DNA from: Symbiodinium natans
Lineage: Eukaryota > Sar > Dinophyceae > Suessiales > Symbiodiniaceae
Direction: 5' to 3'
Length of the DNA stretch: 64,000 bases
NCBI GenBank assembly: GCA_905221605.1
Contig: CAJNDS010002482.1
Span: 1 to 64,000, forward strand
Part shown: positions 37,781-50,438 of the stretch, one piece after another
Layout: the number at the start of each line of letters is the position of its first letter
Position numbering within the stretch: position 1 is the stretch's first letter
The notes under the pieces: model-generated
Told to the model about the DNA's origin: nothing
Seen by the model: the letters and a program-made list of their open reading frames with translations, nothing else
Database searches by the model: none
Translations under genes and position numbers: made by a program

Positions 37781-38749
37781 ATATACATAGATGCATGTGG
37801 TTTATATGGAGCGCGTTTTCGCAGGTTGGCCTGTGGGCGCTGGAACCAGGGATCAATAGTTTCGTATGTACAGAATACGTTGATACTTCAATGTCAATTG
37901 ATTCGTTTTGGCTAGTATTTGATCAATGATCCGCCTAGTAAAAGCACAATTTGTTTGGAGAAACACTTTTCGCCCAGAAAAACATGATTTGCTTAGACAG
38001 AGGCGCTGCTTGCAAACAGCCAATAAATAGGTTACTGGGGGGAAGGGGTGGCATATATATATATATAGATATATATATATATACACATACATATGTACAA
38101 TATCCACATCTCGGCATATTCGATCGCCGAGGCCCTCAATGCTACTGAGATTATCTCTCTGGCATTGTTCTCTGTCATCGTTCCATGGTCTATGCTGCAT
38201 GGGATCACGCAAAGCAGCTACCCCGACGGCCCGACGCTGCGGACGACGAAGCAGTGCTACCGGCAATTGGGGGACAGACATGGGCAAACTTCCTTCAAGC
38301 TCTGACCCAATCTTTCATCACCTGCCTTGCTAAAAATAACATGAGGCTTCTCACGAAACACCTTTGCGCAACATCAATGAAGCTGAATGAGCAAAGATCG
38401 GGTCCAGCCTTCAATTTTTCCATGTCAGATGAAGGGTTCCCAGGCTAAAGTCAAGGCGAGACGCTCGCTGGGCACCAGCGCCGGAGCCATGACAGAACTA
38501 AATGATCGTTCTTGCCAGTACAAGACCCCAAGACGTCTCGATTGCCTCATTTGTTGTCATTTGTTGCATAGTCACCCAGATCTGTCCTCTCGGTCCTGCA
38601 CCAGAAAGGTGCTTTGCTTGCGAAGCGTTTGCTTGTCAACAGTCGGCGTCCGAACAGTAGGCCGCGTTGATGCACGAGACGATGTATACATGGAGCCGCC
38701 AATACAAGTCGGAAGTTGTGTGCTGTGCAGTGGTGTTCCCTACTACTCC

Positions 38750-38905
38750 AAACAAAGGGAAAGGGGAAGTGTGGCTCCAAACAAAGGGAAAGGGAGAGAG
38801 CGCGAGAGTGAGAGAGGCAAAGGGAGAATGATGCCTAGTAGACGGAGAGAGGTAGAGAGCTGAGATAGACGAAAGGACAAGTACACATATGGTGACAGGG
38901 AGAGC

Positions 38906-38948
<43 letters not shown>
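38750..38948. repeat. GA-rich tract and (AG)n microsatellite
   Basis: Repeated GGGAAAGGGAGAG motifs lead to an uninterrupted (AG)n run at about 38914-38947. An antisense Leu-Ser frame results. Confidence 0.9.
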
Positions 38949-38949
<1 letters not shown>

Positions 38950-39405
38950 CTCTTCAGGCGGTTTTTGCCGGCAAACTTTCGCCGCTTGGGCCAGATTCAG
39001 GAGTCTTTGGCGGCACGATGCTGACAAGCGGCAAGCCCTTAAGGGCTGCCGGAGAACGCATCTTGATGACCATGCTATGCATGGCAGAACTGTGAAGCAA
39101 CATGCCTCCCTGCCACTTCACGTCCTGAGATGTCCTGAGAACATTCTCAAGCCTTCAACTCTAATCGGAACCACTGGATTCGGGCGACAGCAGGCGCGCG
39201 AAGTGTAGAAAAAGGCTTGAACAGCCGGGCGAGAGGCTTTGCTTCAGCAGAGCTTCAAAACATGCACGCTTTGACAAGTCCGCGCAAGACTGTCAAAGAC
39301 AGACGCCAGCACCCTGACAAGCAATACCAGCCCAACCATGGCTGCAGCACAGCTCATCCGGATCTGTTCATTCTCCGTCTCCAACTGCAATATCTGCTAT
39401 CTTAC

Positions 39406-40183
39406 TTAATGGGCATGCGTTTCTGGGATCCACACTTGCCGTGCAGTCACCACAGGAAGAGGAGGTTCGGATCCAACTTTTGAAATGTTTGCCTCGAGTG
39501 GGGTTTGCTCATCTAACAGACATAGGACCACGTGGAAGTGCTCTGCCGGCTCTGCAGTATCAGGTTGACACTCAAATCCACCGGCGACTTCCCAGGCAAG
39601 CTGCCTCTCACCATCACCTTTGTGTTCCTGCGTATAAGGCCCCTTTCGGTAGAATGCAATCTGCCCCACATCGCTTATGTACACACCGGCTTCCAAGAAA
39701 GTTCGGGTTCCGGGCTGAGAAGCATCCACCCAAAGATCATCCATGGGCCACATGCGGAAAGAGCCCTCTGGTCGCTGCTGAAACATTGCTCCTGCACTGG
39801 GCGAGAACTTGAGCTGCACAGATTGGATATCCTGGCTATCCTTTGATCCTGTGGCTACACCCAACTGACAGGCCTCGCCGTTGCCATGTTCTTCCCAAGC
39901 AAACAGAAACTCTGCGTAAAACGGCCAGCCTTTTAAGGTTCCAAATAAAAGAGGAAGAACTGGCTGAGCTGCCCTTGGAAGTTGAGGAGCAACCCGAAAA
40001 CTGCCACGGTATCCACGGTGTCTATGTTGTAAGGGCATGCTATGCGGGGACCTACTGCGTGTACGTGGCTCGGTCTGCAGCTTGGTCGGGGCGTCTGGTG
40101 GAGAGAGTTTCAACATCACCGACGTCAGGGGCGCACCGGCAGCAGCGGGGGCAGCAGGAACGAAGGTGGCGCGATTTCTCGAC
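39406..40183 (-). CDS. Probable protein-coding exon, unknown function
   Basis: A minus-strand frame of about 258 codons with strong protein-like composition, including GWPFYAEFLFAWEEHGNGEA, GVYISDVGQIAFYRKGPY and EHFHVVLCLLDEQTPLEA, ending at TAA. The frame opens at 40183 just after CCCTAAACCCTAAG, a telomere-like acceptor. Upstream, DTNDDEVWE|GTGACG at about 40219 could be the preceding exon, which would make the intron only about 36 bases and therefore doubtful. The mix of short beta-strand-like segments suggests a globular protein. No domain recognised. Internal ATG codons near 40116 offer another start. Confidence 0.5.
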
Positions 40184-41784
40184 CTTAGGGTTTAGGGTTC
40201 AGGGTGTGGGGCTCGTCACCTCCCACACCTCGTCATCATTGGTATCACCAGAGCAAGAAACAGTAAGAAAACACAAGAAAATGTGACTGTTTTCGGTTTC
40301 TCGACCATCTCAGCACTTCTAGCTTGGGCTCGTGAACTTCTCCGAGCACAGCCTGCGTCTGACAGCAGACAGCGCCTGTCTGCTTTGCTATGCATCGGAG
40401 AGAATGCCTTGCAAGACAGGTCTCACGCATACGCGAAAAGCTATGCACTTGAACCTGCCTCCCTTTTCAAGCAAAGCATATGAAAAAGAATTGTGGACTG
40501 TCAAAAGCTCTCTCCGTTGTCAACAAACGACCCACGCCAAGGAACAGCAAAGGCCGCCGGTCGTTACAGAACAAGCCCGTGGTCTCCATAAGAAGCAAAC
40601 TCTGCAGATCCATAAACTCCAGAATCAAGGGCGCAAGCCTGCAAGTAGTCACATAGTTATTCAAGCGCTAAGCTACAACACAAACAAGGAAAAAAGCTGT
40701 TAAACAAACCCTCCACAGCAACTCTTGCAGATTCTCCGTTTGTTTTGAAAATCGCGGCTGCTAGACTGCTAATGGGATTCGAACGGTAGTAGCTGGCTCC
40801 TGCAAAAAGTCAAACTGGGCAGCATCCACAGAAATTTGAATTCGTTTAAGCAACGACCACTCGGCAGCGATCGATGCAAACAAGCTGGGTGTTCTCAGTA
40901 GCTGACACCTGCAGCTGAAGCCAACACAAACACACACAGGATGCGTACAGCGCTTTCGCACTTCAGTCGCTCTTGGCTTTGCCAGTAAGAGCCTGACGCA
41001 ACTTTGTCATAATCTTGCCTCCAAGTTCCTGCTGCCTGCAGTCAGTATGCAGCAATGCAGCTTCATCCCAGTCTGCTTCAGACTGGAGCCTACGGCGATT
41101 CAGACACATGTGATCCTATGATCACCAACTTTCTGCCGCACCATTCGCGCCATCCCAACCACTACCCATGCTGAGTTGTTTGCAACTTGCCCACAGGAGA
41201 GCATGGGCCGGGGCTTTGCTCGTTGCTGACAATTGTGTTCATGTCTAAACCAGCACACCAAATCGACCTAGGCCGAGCAGGGAACTCAAAAACCAAAACC
41301 ATCGCAATCAAAGCATGCGGAACGCAAGCTCGGGCATGTGTGCGGCTGAGAGAAGTAACATGAAGTAACCAATTGCGGGGAAGTCTCAATTCAAGCCGCA
41401 AACACGCCGGAGAACTCGGGACCCCCGTTGTCCCGAAGCTCGCGGCACATTCACCCCTTGCTTGTCCCACACCGCCCAGCCGCCTCGCCGCCTCACGCAC
41501 CAAAATTCCTCCGCACCGGACCTTCCCGCAGCACCAGAGTGTGTCCCCGGACAGCGACATGTCGGGGGACCAACGTATTAGGTTGTGCTTCGACGTGACG
41601 TTTTCTGACCTTAACTCACGCCCCACGCAGTCGCAGCATGCAGGTCTAGGATGCGAAGCAGCAAGTCATCGCCGGTGCAAGCCTTCATTATGCGAAACAT
41701 GCAGAATGAGAAGAAACACCTCAATGCAACCAGCAAGCTCAAAGTCCAAGCATGCAAACATCAACATCAACAGCAGACTGTGAT

Positions 41785-41965
41785 GTTCACGCCGAATGCA
41801 GACTCCCGTTTTCTTGCCCAAAAGGGAACGGAAGAGGACCGACTTGAGGTCCGGTTCTGAATTAACAGAGTCCTGTCCCCGTCCAGGAACCTGCGAGGTC
41901 GGGAAGCCGAATGCAAAGTCCCGTTTTCTTGCCCAAAGAAGGGGACCGACATTCGGTCCGATTCT
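41785..41965. repeat. Direct duplication, about 115-bp period
   Basis: CCGAATGCAGACTCCCGTTT at 41793 recurs as CCGAATGCAAAGTCCCGTTT at about 41909 with similar following sequence (TTCTTGCCCAAA, GGACCGAC, TCCGATTCT/TCCGGTTCT). Confidence 0.75.
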
Positions 41966-42049
41966 TTCTGAATAACACAATCCCATCCCCCGGCCCGTCA
42001 TAGTGTCACGGGATGTCACGGGCCTGAATTTTTCCCTCCGAGTCCCACC

Positions 42050-42370
42050 CCATCCCGTGGGTTCTGCCGCCGCCGAAGCTCGCACCCCGCATTTGCCCCT
42101 CCCAGTCCCACCCCGTCCCCTGAATCCCGCAGCCAAAGCTCGCACCCCGCATTTGCCCCTCCCATTCCCACTCCCGCCGCTAAAGCTCACACCCCACATT
42201 TGTCCCTCCCAGTCTCGCCCCGTCCCGTGTCCCCGCCAAAGCTCGCACCCGCACTTGTCCCTGCGAGTCCAACCCCGTGCCGTGGGTCGCATCCCGCACT
42301 TGTCCCTCCCAGTTCCGCCCTGTTTTGTGGCCCAGCATCGGTCCCTCCGAGCACCATCCCTCAATGTCCC
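42050..42370. repeat. C-rich minisatellite, 47-60-bp units
   Basis: Five or six units contain AAAGCTCGCACCCCGCATTT, GCCCCTCCCAGTCCCACCCC and variable spacers. Low-complexity Pro/Ser frames follow from it. Confidence 0.8.
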
Positions 42371-43639
42371 ACCTGCGTCCCGTCCCACTTCCTTCCAGTC
42401 CAACATTGCTGGCAGGAATGGCATTCTTTTTGCTGGCTGCAAGTGAATGCACAGTCTGCACCAGGATTCTCTTTACCAGGAATGTGCCACAGGGGATCAC
42501 ATCATTGATCTCCAAACACGCTGCAGGACAATCTGCAGCAAAAGCAAAGTAAGAGGGTTATCGAAAACATGCTAAACAAACAGTAGCCAAAAACAATGCA
42601 ACAAACCGGCGGTGTAGGGCCAGGGTCAGTTGCCATTGTCAGAACCGGAACTCGGCATACATAACTGCAAAAATCTAATTTGAAATCATGGATGTTCCTT
42701 ATCCATTTGCTTTGCTGGATTCATGACTGCGATTGACTGCACAAGATTGGGGCGTCAATTCTGTCGACTGGTCGGAGCTACATGTTCAACGACTTCAAGA
42801 GTTGTCACAGTGTGCAGCCCCCTTGGTGCATCCCTTCCACACGCATCTGCAGCCTGCAGCTGAGCTGTCAGAACGCTTCTGTGTCAGGTGGCTGAGGCGG
42901 GCTCCGCGCAAGCGATGCAACTGCATGAATCCACTGCAAGGATTCGCAAGGATGGTCCTTCTTTGGCGCATGGGTCTCTGTGTCCCGATCTACGGACCCG
43001 ACAAAGCCGAAGACATGATCGCCATGGCTCCGCATGATGCTGTGTTCCAATACGTTCCAATACACCACCGTATAGTTGACTATGAGTGTTGTTGGGGCAT
43101 GCTGTGCTAAAGCTAAGGTGTACAATTGAGGAGCTTGTCATAGCTTGTCAAACATCGAGGGGGGGGAGGGCACGCCCTACGCCCATAAGCTCTATCTCGG
43201 ACCTGAAATGCGTCTTGTCAGGATTTGCTGAGGGTGCAGACAGTGCTTCAAAAGGCCAGTGGGGCACACTAGGTGGCCACCAAGAAGAGTCGCAATGGTG
43301 AAAATCTTGGCATCATAGCTCTCAGCGACACCTTGAAAAAGGAACGATTGTACAGAATCCACATCCTCTTCATTCAGGCATATTCAGGTTCGAGTCTGGC
43401 TGCACCTGGACCAAAAAAGCCTTCCGAATCCATCAACCAGACCTGCGCTCAGAACACTAGCAGCATATGTTAAAGACAGCGAAGCGCCACTGATTCTTAT
43501 CTTGGTCTTCCTTGTGGTGCACCAGGCCTCTGATCCGTCACTGGCACGCCAGTCGGTGCGACCTTGTTAGTTACACCACCGAAGACCCCAAACAGTAGAA
43601 GGAAAAATCACACGTGTGATGTGAGGTTCCTTCATACTA

Positions 43640-44460
43640 CACGCGAGCCATCGCACCTAACTTGGCTAGGGCAACAACCGACAACGCAGGAACCTAAAGG
43701 TTTGTTCCAGCCAGACATCAAAACCCTCTACGGAGTTTCACGAGCCACCGCGTGCGAGCCACCGCACGCAAGCCACAGCACGCGAGCCACCGCACGCGAG
43801 CCACAACACCTTGATTGGCTGGGGCAACAACTGACAACGCAGGAGCCTATTTTAAAGGTTTGCTGCAGCCAGACTTCATAACCCTACGGAGTTTGCACGG
43901 TACTCACACAGGCAATAAAGAAAAGCGAACCACCGCGTGCGAGCCACCGCATGCGAGACACCGCACGCGAGCCACCGCAGGCGAGCCACCGCACGCGAGC
44001 CGCCGCACGCGAGCCACCGCACGCGAACCACCGCACGCGAGCCACCGCACCTAAATCGGTCGGGGCAACAATTGTCAACGCAGAAACCTAATTAAAGGTT
44101 TGTTGCAAACCAAGAACTGGCGAGCCACCGCGCGTGAGCCACCGCACGCGAGCCACCGCAGGCGAGCCACCGCAGGCGAGCCACCGCGCGCGAGCCACCG
44201 CGCGCGAACCACCGCACGCGAGCCACCGCACCGAGGCGCCGCGCCTAAATCGGCTGGGGCAGCAATTGACAACCGCGCGCGAGCTGCCGCACAGAGCTAC
44301 CGCGCGCGAGCCACTGCGCACGAGCCACCGCACGCGAGCCTCGGGAGCCACCGCGAGCCACCGCACCTAAACTTGGCAAGGGCAACAGCTGACATCGCCG
44401 GAACCTAAGGGTTTGTTCCAGTCAGACTTCATAACCCTGAGGAGTTTGCATGGTACTCAC
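43640..44460. repeat. Higher-order repeat with GCGAGCCACCGCAC minisatellite
   Basis: A conserved core (GGGGCAACAACTGACAACGC, GGAACCTA, AAAGGTTTGTTCCAGCCAGA, TTCATAACCCT) recurs four or five times. The cores are separated by 3 to 10 copies of a 12-14 base GCGAGCCACCGCAC unit. The copy number of the short unit differs between cores. Confidence 0.85.
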
Positions 44461-44849
44461 ACAAATGAAACCCAGGAACTGTTGAGGCAGCCATGCTTCT
44501 CACAAAAGCAAGCCCGTCACGTCTTCTATATAGCTTTAGCCACTGCAGACGGCAACAGCGAAAGAAGTTGCAGACGAAAGGGTCTGACAGTACCAGGCAT
44601 TACTGCGTGGGCATGCGCAAGACACGCATTACTGCGGATTGTTTTCAACAGGATTCATACACGTTACGCTTGCCCGGTTAAACAAAAGCGGGAGGGTTGG
44701 GGGCCCATTTGCAAACACAACGCTCGCGCGATGGGCGCTCTTGCACGGCTAAAAAAGCGAAGGCGGGCACAGCCCCCACCCCCCCTCCCCTCCCATTTGC
44801 AAGCGCAGTGGATTTCAACAAGACTCATACGCTTTGTGCTTGCACCTGG

Positions 44850-45945
44850 GCGTCTTGTCTTCCTTTGTCTCCCTTTGTCTCCTTTTGTCTCCGTTTGTCT
44901 CCCTTCATGTGGGTGGCCTGTGCCGGGTTCCTGGGCGTCTTGTCTCCCTTTGTCTCCATTTCCCTTCATGTGCGTGGCCTTTGCCGGGTTCCCGAGCGTC
45001 TTGTCTCCCTTTGTCTCCCTTTGCTACCCTTCATGTGGGTGGCCTTTGCCGGGTTCCTGAGCGTTTTGTCTCCCTTTGTCTCCCTTTGTCTCCCTTTGTC
45101 TCCCTTTGTCTCCCTTTGTCTCCCTTTGTCTCCCTTCATGTGGGCCTTTGCCGGGTTCCTGGGGCGTCTTGTCCCCCTTTGTCTCCCTTCATCTCCCTGC
45201 GTGCGGGTGACCTTTGCCGGGTTCTTGGGCGTTCTGTCTCCCTTTGTCTCCCTTTGTGTCCCTTCACGCGGGTGGCCTTTGCCGTTCCTGGGCGTCTTGT
45301 CTCCCTTTGTCTTCCTTTGTCTCCCTTAGTGTCCCTTCATGCGGGCGGCTTTTGCCGGGTTCCCGCAAGCAGCAAGCAAGCAAGCACACAAGCAAGCAAG
45401 CAAGCAAGCAAACAAGCAAACAAGCAAGAAAGCAGGAGCGAAGCAAAGCCGACCCGCGCGCAGGCAAGCAAGCAAGCAAGCAAGCAACCTTATTGAAACC
45501 CATCGTGCGAAAGCAAGCAAGCAAGTAACCAAGCGGCGACGGGAGCAAGCAAGCAGGCAAGCAAGCAGGAGCGAAGCAAAGCCATCCCGCACGCAAGCAA
45601 GCAAGCAAGCAAGCAAGCAATCTTATTGAAATCCATCGTGCGAGCGGGGTGGCGGGGGGGGGGGGCGGGTTGCGCCCCCCTCAACCCCCCCCACTTCTTT
45701 GGCCGAACCCGGCAAAGGCTACCCACATGAAGGGACGCAGACGGAGACAAAGGGAGACAAACGCCCAGGAACCTGGCAAAGGCCACCCACAGGGAGACAA
45801 AGGGAGACGAAGGGAGACAATGGAGACAAAGGGAGACAAGGGGAGACAGAACGTCCAGGAACCCGGCAAAGGCCACCCGCATGAAGGGAGACAAAGGGAG
45901 ACAAAGGGAGACAAAGGGAGACATGGTGCCCAGGAACCCGGCAAT
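44850..45945. repeat. Large inverted minisatellite around an AAGC array
   Basis: Left arm 44850-45360: units of (TCTCCCTTTG)n plus GGGTGGCCTTTGCCGGGTTC and CTGGGCGTCTTG. Right arm 45705-45945: the reverse complement (AACCCGGCAAAGGCCACCC, (GGGAGACAAA)n). The middle (45363-45625) carries three AAGC tetranucleotide arrays separated by TTATTGAAACCCATCGTGCG. Confidence 0.85.
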
Positions 45946-48220
45946 GCTCACCAGAATGCCGGCAATTCCTTAAACGAATTTAGGACCCCAACAGTAAAAC
46001 TGTTTGGGGAAAAATGAGTTACACTGCATCAGCAATGCTTCATAACGCTTCACTGGGCAGCATGGTGGCCACACTGAGCGATACTGAGCGTCAGAGCACA
46101 GCCAAATACCCATGGTCTCCGGTGAAGTCTTTCGACCAATGGTAAACACCTTCCACCGCATGTCTGCTGCAAGCCGGGGCAATGCAAACGACTATGCGGT
46201 GTTGGCCTGCGGGTCACCCAACAAGGCATTCAGTAAGAAACTTTTCCTGCAGGTTATGAATCAGTTCTTGCTTTCATGGCTTAAGCCGGTCTTGTGCGGA
46301 ATCATGACAGCTATTCTGCAGTCCCGGAGTGGTATGGCCCAACGACCTTGGACATGTCTAAAAGCACACGTTCAAAGCAGCACGACTGCTTCCAGAGGCT
46401 GAGATGTAGACTGAAATGATCGATATGCTACTCGGATGCCTCGCTAACCTGCGCCAATACAAAAGACGTGCACCATCTGCTATTCTTGCAAAGAACACGT
46501 CATCTGGTCGAACTAAAGCGGATTGCTTCCATGACTTCTGCACAAGGCAATTGAGGACTGCGATTGCTCATCCTCAGCCCTCGAGAGTTTTCATTCCGTA
46601 CTTTGACAAGATCAACGCCCCACGGTGGCGGAGGACCACACGCTCACGGGCCCACGTGCCCACGGACACACAGGCTCGCGGGATCACGTGCTTGCACCAC
46701 ACAATCATTTGAGAAAGCCCAATCCTGTGATAAACATGCATCTGCAAGATTCGGCAAAGCCCTAAAACTTCGGATACAGCGCTCGTTCACCCAAACTTGC
46801 GCCGGGATTTGGATCGGATTTCAAGTGGCCGGACGGGTGTGAAAGCCTCCTCTGATGTCGGGAATTATCGGGATACAGTATTCCGTCTTCACTGTACTCA
46901 TATCATTACACATATTATGCTTAGGGGACGTTTCCTGGACTTCAAGTAAATACACGATGATGCACGAACTAACATGATACATTATCTTGCGTCTACGGCT
47001 TTGGACACAGTAGTTTTTCACGCGCGAGAACCGAGAACGGTTGAAAAATTAGGTTTGGGCGTTCCGGTTCCAGGGCCGGTTCGGGTGGGTTTTTGGGCAA
47101 GGTTTCAGGTGTGTTTCCGATTCCGGAACCCATCCTTTCAGGAAAGGGATCTGGGCCATGGCCGGTTCTGCTGCCAAATGCTGGTTCCGGGTTCCGGGGC
47201 GGGGTCTTGGCTGGGAACAAAGGTCCAAAGCGCTTGCAAAATGCACCCGACTCCGCACCCTTCTGCGAATGCTCCACTGTGCGACGTTGGAGCAGCAGGC
47301 TTCGCCTGAATCTGTTTCCAAAACCCAGCCAGGTGCATTTTCCGGGCATCCGAAAACTCACTTGGCACGGTTTGGCGCCAATGTCCAACTTCGCTTCGCT
47401 CGAAAAACAGGTCTGACTCTTCCGGAACCTGGGCAAGTACATTTTCCAAGGGGCATCTTCCATCGGAGCTACAAGCGGAACTCGTCCCCAAGACACACCC
47501 GAACCTTCACGTCTAATCCTTGCACGGGCCAAGTTGCCATATGAGTTCATCACAAGATCCATCACATTGTTGATAGATGTTCACAGGATGTTCGTAAAAT
47601 GTTCTGGGAGATTCACGTTGTCCAGGTTTGATTCGAGGACGCCGACCGAACACTGAAACGAGCGCTCCCACATGTGAGATGTCAGCAACAAACACAGCAA
47701 GCCGACCTTGCCAACCCCTCTGGGACCGGCAGCATCGAAGAGTGGTTAGCGGTCGGCCTGACAACCTTAGCAGCGCTAACACGCTAAGCACGTTAACACT
47801 CAGGCTTCTAAACGAACCTGTTTCACTGGATTGCTTGGATAGCGCTGTAAGTTCTCAGCCTGGAAGGGAACCTTGAAGGGAACCTCGCTTTACGGGAAGT
47901 CTCTGTCGCTCTGTTCGCTTAGAGGCAGGCGCAAGTCTTTTCAAAGCTGATTTCGCAATGACATGCCGTGACTTCGCAACAGATGCAGACTAAGGCGCAG
48001 AGGCAACCACCCAAATAACAGCTGGGTCAACAACAACCAACTAGCAGTAACAACTGATCAGAAATTGCCAGGCCATTAGGTTCCAGGTTCCTGCTTTAAC
48101 GCTTTCGCAGTGCAACTTGCAGCGCTAATTCGCAAAGGGAAGGTCCGCCTCTGAGATGCACAACTGGCAAAGTATAGAGAAGGCGGGAAGCCATCGGCCT
48201 CCACGCATCGGTCTGAATGG

Positions 48221-48420
48221 CTCTCTCTCTCTCTCTCTCTCCTTCTACGTCTCCGTCACCGTCTTCGGTCTCTTCTTCTTCTTCTTCTTCTTCTTCTTCT
48301 TCTTCTTCTTCTTCTTCTTCTTCTTCTTCTTCTTCTTCTTCTTCTTCTTCTTCTTCTTCTTCTGCTTTCTTTCTTTCTTTCATGGGGCCTTGTTCTGCTC
48401 TCTCTCTCTCTCTCTCTCTT
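48221..48420. repeat. (CT)n, (TTC)n and (CTTT)n microsatellites
   Basis: About 93 bases of uninterrupted TTC (48271-48363) flanked by CT runs. A polypurine/polypyrimidine tract, with antisense poly-Glu frame. Confidence 0.95.
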
Positions 48421-49135
48421 TTTTCTCTCTTTTTTCTCTCCCGTTCTTCCTCTCTACTCACACGTGAAAAAGTGCAGTACGAACAGTTCAGGCAAGGCCG
48501 AACGTAGGTCATGACTCCGGGCTACTTCCGGTGATACTGGCCTCTGCGCAGAATCATCTGCAAGAAGGTGGGTGGGCGGCAGTGCCTAAAATTGATCTCA
48601 AGAGATGGATGCTTCGACGTTATCAGGGCTCCACGGTAGCCGTCTCGGCAAGGCGGTCATGTGACCATTGTGTTCTGTGCCACGCCCTTCTCTTTTGGTA
48701 TGCAAGCCTTCAACTGCATCTGCTTGCTGGAAATGGCTAAGGGATCTTCACCGTGGCAGCTCGGATGACTAGAGCGCGCCCACTCTGACAGCAAAGCTGC
48801 AGCACGATTACTAGCAAAACACGCTAGTGACGAGATGTCATGAGACATTGCTACAAGGCATACAAGCAGCCTACAACGCAGCCTACAACGCAGCATACAA
48901 CGCAGCATACAACGCAGCATGCAACACAGCATGCAAGTGTCCATCGAGGCTTCAGGCCCAAGGCGTTTCAGCACCAGTAGCCCAAATCGCAACCATTGTT
49001 TTTGGTCTAGGCGAGCTTGGTCCCCTCACCTATCTATCTGGGAACCCTCTATAGACCCCCTGCGGAACTTCTACGGCCCCATGGACGCCTCAACCGCGTG
49101 TGAGCTTCTGCACCTTCTTTTGTGGACCCCTGCAG

Positions 49136-49334
49136 CGATGGACCCGCTAGGGACTTCCGACGCAATGACACCCTTGTGGATCTGCATATAGTGGCCGTCA
49201 AAGCTGCATCGCATACGAGGCTAGACAATGAGTATCTCCAGCACCCGCTAGATTCTCAAGCCCTGTTAGGGCTGTTGTCGTTCATTGTGACCCACTTGGC
49301 TGAGGGCGGCCGAGGCGATAGCTATAAAATGTGA
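49136..49334 (+). CDS. Possible terminal exon, plus strand
   Basis: The acceptor CTTTTGTGGACCCCTGCAG precedes an open frame reading DGPARDFRRNDTLVDLHIVA, then DNEYLQHPLDSQALLGLLSF and IVTHLAEGGRGDSYKM before TGA. It is well balanced and helical in appearance. Upstream exons and family are unknown. Confidence 0.35.
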
Positions 49335-50438
49335 AGAAAAAACAGCAAAACGATACTGTAAAAGAACTAGACTATGCTACAGTTCATTACTAGGGACAGT
49401 CATGCAGAAGACGAGGCCTTCTTTGCTCGAGAACTCTGCTGGCTCGTCTGCCCGCAGAGCTCCAAACCATGCTTGAGACATGTGCGCTGTGCCGTCGCTG
49501 TCTTTGACAGCACAAGCTCCGGCGCAATGATTTAACGACATTGGCCTCCGGTGCCTGCAGGCACCATGGCTTTCAAACAGCAAATGGAGCCTGAGCCTCC
49601 AATATCTCCAATGCCGCTGCTTGAAATCTGCCGCAGCAACTCCGCAATGTTGTTAGATGTTGTTAGGCACCAGAGCGAGAAAACAGATCCATTGGCGAAC
49701 CTCGGAACTGTCCTGCCTCTGCTAGAGCTTGCCGGACTCGCTCCTTCGCATCGCGGAGGGACGCTTCCGAACTTTGGCAGTCCTGCCGTGTGCAGACATG
49801 TGCAGACATGCGCAGACGTCGGTCAAGATTCTGCGGCTACCAGTTTGACAGTTCATGCCTGACACACGGCAAGAGGCACTGACTAGACACTGGTAGCTGC
49901 AAATCGTCCATCACCGAGTCCAGATAAGCTTGCGTTGAACAATTGAAATCCAGTGCACAAAAGCATGGACTGATGATGTTGCGGCTTCCGTTTCCAGACT
50001 CGAACAGCGAGAAGGGCACAAAATCAAGACATCTCTCCCCATCACAATCCGGCTATATCCCGCTCATCCAATGGTTCTTGGCAAGGTTTGATAGGTTTGT
50101 GTGTTCAGACAGCAACAACTCACGGAACGAGCCCTGGCTGGCGATACTTTCGGGTGACTTTGAGTTTGTTTTGCGTGCGTGAAATAAAACGGGTGATGGA
50201 AGGCGCCACGAACCATCACGAACCATCACGAACCACTCTCGCAAACGTCTCCATACTTTGCCCATCCCTTGTGCTCCTTGTGCCAAGTGCCAAGGCATGA
50301 GCATTGACTAGCCCCTTTCTCTACTCCACTCGTTGAACCTTCAGTATCCAAATGACCTCAGTATATCACAGTATCACACATTACACTAACGTCGCTAACG
50401 AACCCGGGTAAGCTGCAGCTGCTCCTGCTGCGCTTGCT

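Larger units (their letters stand above)
40220..50430. other. Long stretch dominated by repeats
   Basis: Apart from the repeat blocks listed separately and possible exons near 49136-49334 and 49563-49800, I find no gene. Short frames are scattered with no family resemblance. Confidence 0.45.

Noticed and set aside
44834-45496. 220-codon LSPFVSLCLPLSPF frame resembling a membrane protein
   Set aside because: It is produced by the CTCCCTTTG minisatellite.
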